64,000 nucleotides of DNA, taken from the NCBI RefSeq assembly GCF_024753255.1, contig NZ_JANUHA010000004.1:248001-312000 (forward strand). Direction: 5' to 3'. This DNA comes from Massilia agri. GTDB lineage: Bacteria; Pseudomonadota; Gammaproteobacteria; Burkholderiales; Burkholderiaceae_D. Below, in pieces: positions 8,540 through 19,139 of the stretch. How positions within the stretch are numbered: position 1 is the first letter of the stretch; the number at the start of each line of letters is the position of its first letter. A program made the position numbers and the translations under genes. A model generated the notes under the pieces. The model saw nothing but the letters and a program-made list of their open reading frames with translations, was not told the DNA's origin and ran no database searches.

Positions 8540-9753
8540 TGCGTATGCTGAAGCAGCTTATGTTTGGGCTGGCGCTGGCCTTCGGCGGCATCGGCGCCGG
8601 CCTGGCCGCGGAGCCGCCGAAGGGCTCCCTCGTCATCATCGGCGGCGGCCTGCGCCCCGAGAATGCGGCGGTATGGGAAAAGATCGTGCTGCTCGCCGGC
8701 GGCAAGGGCGCGCGCATCGCCGTGTTCCCGACCGCCGCCGAGAACCCCGCGCGCGAAGGAGGCAATGCCGTGGCCTTCCTGAACCGCTACGGCGCCCAGG
8801 CCTTCATGGTGCCGCTCGCGCCGCGCCTGGCCGGCACCGACGCGCGCAAGGCGGCCGAGGACCCGGCCATTGCGGACGCGGTGCGCAATGCCGGCGGGGT
8901 CTTCTTCACGGGCGGCGACCAGGCGCGCATCACGGGATCGCTACGGCGCCAGGACGGCAGCAACAGCGCGGTGCTGGACGCCCTGTGGTCCCAGTACCGG
9001 CGCGGCGGCGTGATCGCCGGCACCAGCGCGGGCGCGGCCATCATGAGCAGCACCATGTTCTACGATCCGCCGCTGGACGTGATCCCCATCCTCAAGCACG
9101 GCGTGGTCGACGGCAAGGACATCGCGCCGGGCCTGGGCTTCATCGGCGACGACGTCTTCATCGACCAGCATCTGCTGGTGCGCGGCCGCTTCGCGCGCAT
9201 GCTGCCGGCGATGCTGAAGAAGGGCTACAAGCTGGGGCTCGGCATCGACGAGAACACCGCCGCCGTGGTCGGGCCCGACCGCGAGGTGTCGGTGATCGGC
9301 TATACGGGCGCCCTGGTGCTCGATCTGACCGAGGCGAGCACGGACCCGAAGCAGCCCATCTTCAACCTGTCCAATGCCCGCATCAGTTACGTGGACAACG
9401 GCGACACCTTCAACCTGGTGAGCCGGACCTATGTGCCGAGCAAGGGCAAGGAGCCGGTCGACCGGAACATGCGCGAGTACCGCGAGGCCCTGTTCTACAC
9501 CGACATCCTGGGGAACACCTCGGTGGTCAACCTGCTCGAGAAGCTCGTCGACAGCAACCTGGAACGCGCCACGGGCCTGGCCTTCGAAGGCCCGACCAGC
9601 AAGGCGCCGGAGCGCGGCTTCGAGTTCACCTTCTCGCGCGCACCGGACAGCCGGGAGTACGTGACCAATCGCGAAGATGCCTGGTCGATCTACCGGATCA
9701 GGATGGATGTGCGGCCGGTGAAGATGCAACAGCCGCTGTATACGGTCGAATGA
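8539..9753 (+). CDS. Secreted cyanophycinase (peptidase S51 family)
   Basis: The 404-residue protein begins with a Sec signal peptide (about residues 1-24, ending GLAA), so it acts outside the cytoplasm, like the extracellular cyanophycinases of pseudomonads. The S51 fold motifs are present: IIGGGLRPENA, GGDQ (125-128), the nucleophile elbow GTSAGAA with Ser163, a DQHL motif with His211, and GIDENTA with Glu238. These match the catalytic and substrate-binding positions known for CphB. The enzyme is an exo-acting serine hydrolase that cuts cyanophycin (poly-Asp with Arg side chains) into beta-Asp-Arg dipeptides. The start overlaps the receptor stop by one base, so translation is coupled. No cyanophycin synthetase gene is in the window, which fits scavenging of foreign polymer. 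Confidence 0.9.
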   Translation: MRMLKQLMFGLALAFGGIGAGLAAEPPKGSLVIIGGGLRPENAAVWEKIVLLAGGKGARIAVFPTAAENPAREGGNAVAFLNRYGAQAFMVPLAPRLAGTDARKAAEDPAIADAVRNAGGVFFTGGDQARITGSLRRQDGSNSAVLDALWSQYRRGGVIAGTSAGAAIMSSTMFYDPPLDVIPILKHGVVDGKDIAPGLGFIGDDVFIDQHLLVRGRFARMLPAMLKKGYKLGLGIDENTAAVVGPDREVSVIGYTGALVLDLTEASTDPKQPIFNLSNARISYVDNGDTFNLVSRTYVPSKGKEPVDRNMREYREALFYTDILGNTSVVNLLEKLVDSNLERATGLAFEGPTSKAPERGFEFTFSRAPDSREYVTNREDAWSIYRIRMDVRPVKMQQPLYTVE

Positions 9754-9760
9754 AGGAAGC

Positions 9761-9783
9761 GCCGCCACCGCACTGGTGGCGGC
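9761..9783. terminator. Hairpin between cyanophycinase and the S41 peptidase gene
   Basis: A perfect 9-base stem (GCCGCCACC / GGTGGCGGC) with a 5-base loop lies in the 36-base gap between two convergent genes. There is no good T-run, so termination may be partial or Rho-assisted. Confidence 0.5.
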
Positions 9784-9789
9784 CTTGCC

Positions 9790-12024
9790 TCACTTGCCGC
9801 TGCGTGCGAATGTGAGCGCGCGTTCGAGCACGTCGTCTCGTCCGGCGCGCAGCCCCGCCAGGGTCGGTGCGCTGGGAATGTGCGGCTGGATGCCGACGCG
9901 CTGCAGCGGCCTGCCGTCCGCATGGCGTACCTCCTGGCCGGTGAAGCCCACTACGATATTCCCGGGCAGCAGGGTGTTGGTGACATCGCCATTGGTCCCC
10001 GATGTGACGCCGCCAATGAAGGTGACCGGGGTGGCCGCCTCGACGAACAGGGCGGTATGCTCGGCCTGGCTGATCGAGGTTTCGTCAAGCAGCATGATCA
10101 CCTTGCCGGAATACGGCGCATGTTTGGACGGCATGATCGGCTGGAGGGAGGCCTGGCGCGCAGGCTCGCGGCCGCCCATTGCTGAAGCGACCGGGCGCAT
10201 GAAGGCGGCCCCGCTGCGCGCCCCGCGCACGTTCAGGCGGCTCGCGAGCATCCAGCCTGTCCCCTTCGGATAGCCGCGCATGTTCAGGATCAGGCTGTCG
10301 GTCTGGCCGAGGGCGTCGAACATCGCGTCGATCTGCTGCGGCTGCAGCAAGTTCAGGTCGGCGTAGCCGATGCGCGCATCCAGCAGGCGGTAGGGCGCCG
10401 CCGAGGGCGGGGCTGGGCGGGCCGACGCCGACCGCATGAGCGAGACGGTCCGGACCTGGCCGTCGCCGCGCTCGACCTGGAGCACGGCAGCCTTGCCCTC
10501 TTCGCCGCGCAGCATATTGCCCAATCCTTTCAGGTCGCGTCCGGCGGGCGTCGATCCACCCAGCAGGTCGGCGAGGCGCCGCGCCCGCGCGTCTGCGTCC
10601 TCGCCGTCGACGCTTAGCACCACGTCGCCCCGCTGCAGGCCGGCCTGGCCGGCCGCGCCGGCGGCATCCAGGCCGACGACCGCAATCTTGCCCTCGACGC
10701 GTGCCAGCCGCACGCCGGGCGCGGCCAGGCCGAGGTATTTGTCGATCTCGGCGCTGCGCAGGCCCACATGGCTGTCCTGGAGCGTGGCCGCCATCTGCTG
10801 CAGGACCAGCGCATAGTCGAGCGGGCTGTTCACCTGTTCCATCCGGCGCAGGAAGGGAACCAGGCTGTCCTGCCACGGTTGCGCCATCCCTTCCTTGTAG
10901 GGGAAGAAGGTGTCGGCGACCGCCCACAGCTTGATCACGGCCAGCTGGCGCCATGCCAGCGTGGGCAGCTGCATGTCCGGGTAGGGCTTTTCGACCATGC
11001 GCATGGGCATCGCGGCCAGCCGCGGATAGTCCGGCGCGCCGGGTCGTTTTCCCTCGCCGAGCAGCTTGACGGCAAGCTTGACCGCAGGGCTGTCGGCGCC
11101 GGCAGCCTGGTCGACGGGCGGTGACGCATCCGCGGCCATGCCGGTGCTGCCATCCTCGTAGACCAGCTCGCCGACGGGGAAGCGGACCGCCACCCCTTCC
11201 TCGACCATCACGGCACGGTGGGGCAGCAGCGTTGCCACCGACAGGCCGCCCTGCGCGACGATCCGCGCCTGGCCGCGCCGTTGCAGGGCCAGGGCGACCG
11301 GGGAAAGGGGACGGCGATTGTTGACGATGAAGACGAGCGGCACGGGGCGCGCCGTGCGTGAGGGGGACAGGAGATCGCTTTCCATGATCTCGAAACCGGA
11401 ACGGTAGTTCCCGCTCGAGTCGCCGCGCTGCGGCCTGTAGCCCGAATGCGTCCGGTAGCGCACGGCGGGCAGTTGCACCGGGCTGTCGATCAGCTGCGCG
11501 GCCAGCTGCTGCAGTACGCGTTCCTCGACGACCGCGGGTCCGTCGGGCCGCAGGTCGACGATGACCCCGCGGGCGCGCGCGACGATTTCGCGCTGGGCGG
11601 CGACAAGTGCGGTGTCTTCGCTGCGGTTGGTGGCATGGTGCAGGCGCACCAGCGCCAGCTCCCCCGGCAGCCACTCGACGGGTGAGGCGGCGGCGTCGCG
11701 CGGCAGGTAAGGCGCCGGCTGGTAGGGTGCGAAGGGCAGCTCCGGGCCGCCCAAGGGGGCCATCAGCTGCGCGAGCGCCGTCTGCAGTTCCTGCGGCGTC
11801 CTGGCGGCCTGGAGGGCCGGCAGGTTGTTGGCCATCGCCGCGTCCCAGTCGACCTTCGCTGTCGCCAGCGCGGGATGGTAGAACTTGACGTCGCGCCACA
11901 GCTCGGCGAGTCCCAGCAGGCGCTGGTCGGCAGGCGTGCGCGCTGCGGGCGGCGCGGCCGCGGACAGTGAGCACAGCAGGGCGCCCGCGGCGAAGGCGGC
12001 AACACGAAGGGAAATGGCTGTCAT
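9790..12024 (-). CDS. Periplasmic S41-family peptidase with PDZ domain
   Basis: The 744-residue protein has a signal peptide (about residues 1-22, ending LSAAAPP). Two copies of an S41-associated helical region appear to be present (LAELWRDVKFYHPAL near residue 35 and IKLWAVADTFFPYKEGMAQP near residue 370). A PDZ-like segment follows (AAGQAGLQRGDVVLSVDGEDA, about 470-490), then a C-terminal S41 catalytic region (DSLILNMRGYPKGTGW and MLLDETSISQAEHTALF). In S41 proteases the catalytic Ser sits in a TxSxxE/A-type motif; here ETSISQAE is the equivalent, with Ser about residue 642. The family cleaves C-terminal tails of envelope proteins. ATG 12024 is used because it starts the signal peptide; an upstream in-frame ATG (12111) would bury it. 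Confidence 0.85.
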   Translation of the reverse strand: MTAISLRVAAFAAGALLCSLSAAAPPAARTPADQRLLGLAELWRDVKFYHPALATAKVDWDAAMANNLPALQAARTPQELQTALAQLMAPLGGPELPFAPYQPAPYLPRDAAASPVEWLPGELALVRLHHATNRSEDTALVAAQREIVARARGVIVDLRPDGPAVVEERVLQQLAAQLIDSPVQLPAVRYRTHSGYRPQRGDSSGNYRSGFEIMESDLLSPSRTARPVPLVFIVNNRRPLSPVALALQRRGQARIVAQGGLSVATLLPHRAVMVEEGVAVRFPVGELVYEDGSTGMAADASPPVDQAAGADSPAVKLAVKLLGEGKRPGAPDYPRLAAMPMRMVEKPYPDMQLPTLAWRQLAVIKLWAVADTFFPYKEGMAQPWQDSLVPFLRRMEQVNSPLDYALVLQQMAATLQDSHVGLRSAEIDKYLGLAAPGVRLARVEGKIAVVGLDAAGAAGQAGLQRGDVVLSVDGEDADARARRLADLLGGSTPAGRDLKGLGNMLRGEEGKAAVLQVERGDGQVRTVSLMRSASARPAPPSAAPYRLLDARIGYADLNLLQPQQIDAMFDALGQTDSLILNMRGYPKGTGWMLASRLNVRGARSGAAFMRPVASAMGGREPARQASLQPIMPSKHAPYSGKVIMLLDETSISQAEHTALFVEAATPVTFIGGVTSGTNGDVTNTLLPGNIVVGFTGQEVRHADGRPLQRVGIQPHIPSAPTLAGLRAGRDDVLERALTFARSGK

Positions 12025-12152
12025 TGGCAGGTCTTTCGGTTGGCGTACATGGAACCGGCTTGCCTGGCCAATGTTGGCCATGAACGATGAAGAGGTCAAT
12101 GCAATGCGCATCAGGATGCCGTTCTGATCCTGATAGAACTACCAGGATGGCG

Positions 12153-12182
12153 AAAAAAAAAGGCCGGGTGATCCACCCAGCC
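12153..12182 (-). terminator. Rho-independent terminator of uvrA
   Basis: Read on the minus strand, GGCTGGGT - GGATC - ACCCGGCC forms an 8-base stem followed by nine T residues, 25 bases after the uvrA stop. Confidence 0.9.
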
Positions 12183-12206
12183 CTTCTTCTTCCGGCGATG
12201 CGTGCG

Positions 12207-15056
<2,850 letters not shown>

Positions 15057-15506
15057 TAGTCTTTTTGCAGGCTTTCAATAAAGTTTGCAGGGCCGGCGCA
15101 CGAAGATCCGAGGCGGTGAGCGGGCCAATCAGGGAGAACCCATAAGTGTAGCTGGTTTTTCGAAGTGCTGTACATGCATCCAGCAGTTTTGTGCCGCTGG
15201 GATACGTTTCCTTGACCTTTTGGCATAGGAAAGCTGCCCAGGAAAAACCGGGGTCAGGGGTATGTGGGCCGGTTCGCGGCCTCTTCAATGACAAAGCGGC
15301 CAGAAGGTGAAAATTTTCTTCGAGGGGCGGGTCAAGTCCGCATCAGGTCTTGTCAATCCGGCTCAATCGTGTGCGTGCGCGAGGCGTAAAAAATCTCTTT
15401 TTTAAGTTGCTCATCGGCCCCATAATAGTTGGCTGCAGCACTACGTTCCCTGACGCTTGGTCAACACGCAGAGTCAGGGCTCTACAAAACTCATTGGAGT
15501 ATCAAC
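15057..15506. other. uvrA-ssb divergent intergenic region
   Basis: This 450-base spacer holds the promoters of both genes. I see no convincing protein gene or structural RNA in it. The candidate LexA site is listed separately. An AT-richer stretch at 15388-15430 (AAAAAATCTCTTTTTTAAG, CATAATAG) is the likeliest place for the ssb promoter, but no clear -35/-10 pair with 17-base spacing can be assigned. Confidence 0.5.
15168..15183. promoter_or_regulatory. Candidate LexA (SOS) box upstream of uvrA
   Basis: CTGTACATGCATCCAG fits the LexA core CTG-N10-CAG and differs from CTGT-N8-ACAG at one base. Read toward uvrA it overlaps a possible -35 (TGTACA) placed 18 bases from TACACT. LexA control of uvrA is established in many proteobacteria; occupancy here is inferred. 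Confidence 0.5.
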
Positions 15507-16004
15507 ATGGCATCAGTCAACAAGGTCATCATCGTCGGCAACCTCGGCCGCGACCCGGAAATCCGCTACATGCCGAGCGGCGACGCAATCGCGAACATCG
15601 CGGTCGCCACCTCGTACAAGTCGAAGGACCGCCAGACCGGCGAACAGAAAGAGCTGACCGAATGGCACCGCATTTCCTTCTTCGGCCGCCTGGCTGAGAT
15701 CGTCGGCCAGTACCTCAAGAAGGGCTCCTCGGTCTACGTCGAAGGCCGCCTGCAGACCCGCAAGTACACCGACAAGGACGGCATCGAGCGCTACGCGACC
15801 GACATCATCGCGGAAAACATGCAGATGCTGGGCGGCCGCCAGGGCATGGGTGGCGGCAACGACATGGGCATGGACGACGGCGGTGGCTACGAGCCGCAGC
15901 AGCGCCCGGCCCCGCGCCAGGCTCCGCCGGCACCGGCAGCGCGCCCTCAGCCGCAGCGTCCGGCGCCGAATTTCTCGGACATGGACGACGACATTCCGTT
16001 CTGA
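15507..16004 (+). CDS. ssb: Single-stranded DNA-binding protein
   Basis: The 165-residue protein has the OB fold at residues 1-110 (starting [20 protein letters not shown], with [14 protein letters not shown] and [16 protein letters not shown]). A flexible Gly/Pro/Gln-rich linker follows, and the conserved acidic tip DMDDDIPF recruits SSB partners. It coats single-stranded DNA as a tetramer during replication, repair and recombination. ATG 15507 is chosen because TGGAG stands 8 bases before it and the family starts exactly there; a longer frame upstream adds no family sequence. A strong terminator follows 24 bases after the stop. No second ssb copy is visible in the window. Confidence 0.98.
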   Translation: MASVNKVIIVGNLGRDPEIRYMPSGDAIANIAVATSYKSKDRQTGEQKELTEWHRISFFGRLAEIVGQYLKKGSSVYVEGRLQTRKYTDKDGIERYATDIIAENMQMLGGRQGMGGGNDMGMDDGGGYEPQQRPAPRQAPPAPAARPQPQRPAPNFSDMDDDIPF

Positions 16005-16027
16005 GTGGCGTTTCACGCCGAGTGAAT

Positions 16028-16060
16028 AAAAGGGAAGCCAGTGACCTGGCTTCCCTTTTT
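16028..16060. terminator. Terminator between ssb and the HAF-repeat gene
   Basis: A 14-base perfect stem (AAAAGGGAAGCCAG / CTGGCTTCCCTTTT) with loop TGAC and flanking A and T runs can end transcription from both convergent genes. Confidence 0.92.
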
Positions 16061-16083
16061 TATTGCCGTGGCCCGCAGCACCC

Positions 16084-18063
16084 TTACTGCAGGACGATCC
16101 TCCCCTGCGTTGCGGGAACCGGGCTTCCCTTGCCCGTGCCGTCATTGTCGTAGCTGACCACTTCTTTCCCGGTAAGGGGATCGATACGCCAGATTTTCAG
16201 GCCGATACGGTCCGGCTGCCCCTGGCCGGCCGTGCTGCCCGCCGTCGTGGTCAGCCTGAACAGGTAGTCGCCCTCACCGTTGATCTTGCCGCTGCCTTCG
16301 AACTGCGCGCGCGCTTGCTGGGCCGATACCAGTTTGATGTTCTCGCTGCGGAAATTCAGTGTGCCCACGCGGAACCGCAGCATCGCTTTCGCGGCCGACG
16401 CCTTGGCGCCCGTTGCCGGCGCTGCGAAGACGCTGAAGTAGGCCCTGCCGGGCTGGCCGAGGTCTTTCCGGTTCGCCCCGGACGGCGACTCGAACCATCC
16501 ACTGCCGCCCGCGGTGCCGGTTGCCCGCTCGTATACGACCACAGTGCGGCTCACCGTCGGGCCTTGTCCGCTGCGGTCGCCGACCTTGGCCGACACCGTA
16601 TAGATCCCCGGCGCCGTATAGCGGTGGCTGCCATCGGCATGGCCGACGCCCTTGCCCTCGCGCGGATTGACCTGCTGGTCGCCGCTGCCGTCGCCCCAGG
16701 ACCAGGTCACGTTATGCCGCGCAGCCGTGTCCGCGTCCGCAAAGCTGACGGAAGCGTCGAACGGCGCACCGACCTCGACCATGTCGGGCGCGGTGATCGG
16801 ACCGGCTGCGTGCGGCCAGGAGCCACCGCGGTCGGGCTTGAGCAGGACGAGCCCGACGTTGCTGTAGGCCAGGATCACGCCATTTTCGGAAATGACCAGG
16901 CCCTGGTACACGACCAGGCCCGGCGGTGGGTTGCGCAAGCGCGTGTTCAGGTCGATCATGCCGTCCCTGGCAGTCCAGATGAAGCCGGAGGGGATGCCGA
17001 ACTCGGTGGCAGTGGCTGTGCCCACGACCTGGGTCTTGTTGTTGACCCCGATTGCAACCGAGTACGAGCCGCCCAGGGTGCCGAGCTCGACCAGGCCCCG
17101 GGTGCGCGTCCAGAGTACCGCGCGATCGACTTCTTCGGCGGAGCGGATGCTGCCGACGACGTTGCCATTCGGGCTCATCGGTTTCGCATAGACGTACGAT
17201 TCGGCAGCGCCCAACGTGCCGAGGTCACGGAGTCCGCCCCTGCGCGTCCAGACGAAGATGTGATTCCGGAAATCGGGGATGCGCGCGTTGCCGGCGACCA
17301 GGCCATCGTCGCTGATTGCCACAGCATAGGCCTGGACACCGCCGAGTGTGCCGATATCGGTCATGCCCGACCAGGGCGTCCAGATGAAGGGGTGCATGAT
17401 GCCATCCGCGGCATAGGCGTAGCCGACGACCATGCCGGCGTCGTTGATGGCATTGGCGATGCTGACGCCCGACTCGTTGCCCGGCAAGCCGCCAAGGTTG
17501 CGCATGCCCCCCGACCGGCTCCATAGGAAGGCCTGGTTTTGTCCGCTCTGGGTGCTGGAAAAGCCCACGATCTGCCCTCGATTATTGATCGGTTCATTCC
17601 CGCCTTCCTGCGAGACCCCGGTGCCGTCCAGGGTCCCCAGGTCGCGTATGCCACCCTGCCGGCTCCACTTAAATGCGTGATACACCCCGTTGGCAATAAT
17701 GGAACGTCCGGCCACTTCCCCGGCGTCGTTCACGCCGTTCACGTATGTCTGGAAGCCGCCGAGATTACCGATGAAGCGCAGCGTTCTTCCGTCGTAAAAA
17801 TAGGCGCTTGACGCCTCGGTCTCGTCCTCGAACCCAATGGCGATCTGGTCCTTGGCATTGAAGGTCGAATACGAGTTGTATCCCCCGGGGAGCAGGTTGA
17901 CCACGCGATAGGCTTTCGGCGCCGCGGCCGTGTGCTGCGCCTGCGCACTTGCTTGCGGTTCCGCGGCGCCTGCCACGCCGGCGCAGACCAGGCTTCCGAA
18001 CAGGCAGGGAAGCAGCCGCAATAAACGTCGTTTCGGGAGATCTGCTTGATGAGTGTGCGACAT
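16084..18063 (-). CDS. Secreted HAF-repeat protein with PKD domain
   Basis: The 659-residue protein has a signal peptide (about residues 1-33, ending GVAGAAEP). Six to seven HAF-type repeats of about 45-50 residues follow, each with a DLGTLGG-like turn, an IND.G.VVGY-like core and an AFLWSR-like end, over residues about 45-370. That layout suggests a beta-propeller. Next comes a PKD/Ig-like domain (near 400-480, WSWGDGSG and GIYTVSAKVGD) and a C-terminal beta domain (LNFRSENIKLVSAQQARAQFEG). HAF repeats are annotated only as extracellular repeats; function is unknown, and binding or adhesion is plausible. The start is ATG 18063 with CTGGAG 10 bases before it; the longer open frame upstream lacks a signal peptide. 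Nothing links it to its neighbours. Confidence 0.82.
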   Translation of the reverse strand: MSHTHQADLPKRRLLRLLPCLFGSLVCAGVAGAAEPQASAQAQHTAAAPKAYRVVNLLPGGYNSYSTFNAKDQIAIGFEDETEASSAYFYDGRTLRFIGNLGGFQTYVNGVNDAGEVAGRSIIANGVYHAFKWSRQGGIRDLGTLDGTGVSQEGGNEPINNRGQIVGFSSTQSGQNQAFLWSRSGGMRNLGGLPGNESGVSIANAINDAGMVVGYAYAADGIMHPFIWTPWSGMTDIGTLGGVQAYAVAISDDGLVAGNARIPDFRNHIFVWTRRGGLRDLGTLGAAESYVYAKPMSPNGNVVGSIRSAEEVDRAVLWTRTRGLVELGTLGGSYSVAIGVNNKTQVVGTATATEFGIPSGFIWTARDGMIDLNTRLRNPPPGLVVYQGLVISENGVILAYSNVGLVLLKPDRGGSWPHAAGPITAPDMVEVGAPFDASVSFADADTAARHNVTWSWGDGSGDQQVNPREGKGVGHADGSHRYTAPGIYTVSAKVGDRSGQGPTVSRTVVVYERATGTAGGSGWFESPSGANRKDLGQPGRAYFSVFAAPATGAKASAAKAMLRFRVGTLNFRSENIKLVSAQQARAQFEGSGKINGEGDYLFRLTTTAGSTAGQGQPDRIGLKIWRIDPLTGKEVVSYDNDGTGKGSPVPATQGRIVLQ

Positions 18064-18367
18064 GTCATTCTCCAGGTAAAGGTCGGGAGTGCAGGCTCCA
18101 ACGAATGCTCGGGGAACCGTGCCATTCATCCTCGCCAGCCTGAGGCATGTGGCATATGGGCGTGCGCAGGCGCCACTCTCGTTATCTATGCGTTGGATCA
18201 AGCATCGGCACGCTTTCAGTCAATCATGCTTGCGACCCAGTATTGAATGTCACTGCGCAAGGAGTGGGATTTTTCGCCCAATCGCGCCCATTCGACCGCA
18301 AGAAACGGATAGTGCACGTCGATGCGTCCTCTTATCTTGTCGCTTCTTTCTTCGACTTGGAGTGGAC
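18064..18367. other. Intergenic region between HAF gene and SDR gene
   Basis: This 304-base divergent spacer has no convincing gene. It must contain the promoters of both flanking genes, but I cannot assign -35/-10 elements with confidence. Confidence 0.4.
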
Positions 18368-19132
18368 ATGAAATCACTGGATGACAAGGTAGCGATCATC
18401 ACGGGCGCCAGCTCCGGCATCGGCTACGAGACGGCAAAGCTGTTCGCCCGCGAGGGCGCGAAACTGGTGCTGGTGGCGCGCCGCCAGGCCGGGCTCGATG
18501 CCCTGCTTGCGGAGCTGGCCGCCGACGACGCCGAAGCGGTCGCCTGCGCGGGCGATGTCGCCGACGAGGCATTGTTGAAGGCGGCGGTCGAGCTGGCGCT
18601 CGCGCGCTTCGGCGGCCTCGACATCGCCTTCAACAATGCCGGCACGCTGGGTGCAATGCGGCCTGCGCCGGACCTGACGCTGGACGAATGGCGCGAGACC
18701 GTCGACGTCAATCTGACGAGCGCCTTCCTCGCCGCGAAGTACCAGATCCCGGCGATGGCGGCGCGTGGCCAGGGTTCCCTGATCTTCACCTCGACGTTTG
18801 TTGGCCACACGGTCGGCATGCCGAACATGGCGGCTTATGCGGCAAGCAAGGCCGGCCTGATCGGATTGACGCGGGCGCTGGCCAGCGAGGTTGGCAGACA
18901 GGGCATCCGCGTCAATGCCATCCTGCCCGGCGGGACGGATACGCCGATGGGACGGGAAGTGGCGAACACCCCGGAAGCACGCGCCTTCGTGGAAAGCCTG
19001 CACGCCCTCAAGCGTATCGCCACGCCGCAGGAGATTGCGCGCTCGGTGCTCTACCTGGCGTCCGATGCTTCCAGTTTCACGACCGGCACCGCCATGCTGG
19101 TCGATGGTGGCGCGTCGATCAGCAAGACCTGA
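18368..19132 (+). CDS. SDR family NAD(P)-dependent oxidoreductase
   Basis: The 254-residue protein is a classical short-chain dehydrogenase. It has the cofactor motif TGASSGIG (13-20), the NNAG motif, the catalytic YAASK tetrad segment near residue 158, and a C-terminal GTAMLVDGGASISK. Members reduce or oxidise alcohols and ketones with NAD(P)H in the cytosol; the substrate cannot be inferred. The basic residues after the glycine motif (VARRQ) suggest NADPH preference, as inference. It is convergent with the GGDEF gene, with only 7 bases between the stops. The start is ATG 18368 with TTGGAGTGG just before it. Confidence 0.9.
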   Translation: MKSLDDKVAIITGASSGIGYETAKLFAREGAKLVLVARRQAGLDALLAELAADDAEAVACAGDVADEALLKAAVELALARFGGLDIAFNNAGTLGAMRPAPDLTLDEWRETVDVNLTSAFLAAKYQIPAMAARGQGSLIFTSTFVGHTVGMPNMAAYAASKAGLIGLTRALASEVGRQGIRVNAILPGGTDTPMGREVANTPEARAFVESLHALKRIATPQEIARSVLYLASDASSFTTGTAMLVDGGASISKT

Positions 19133-19139
19133 GGGAAGT

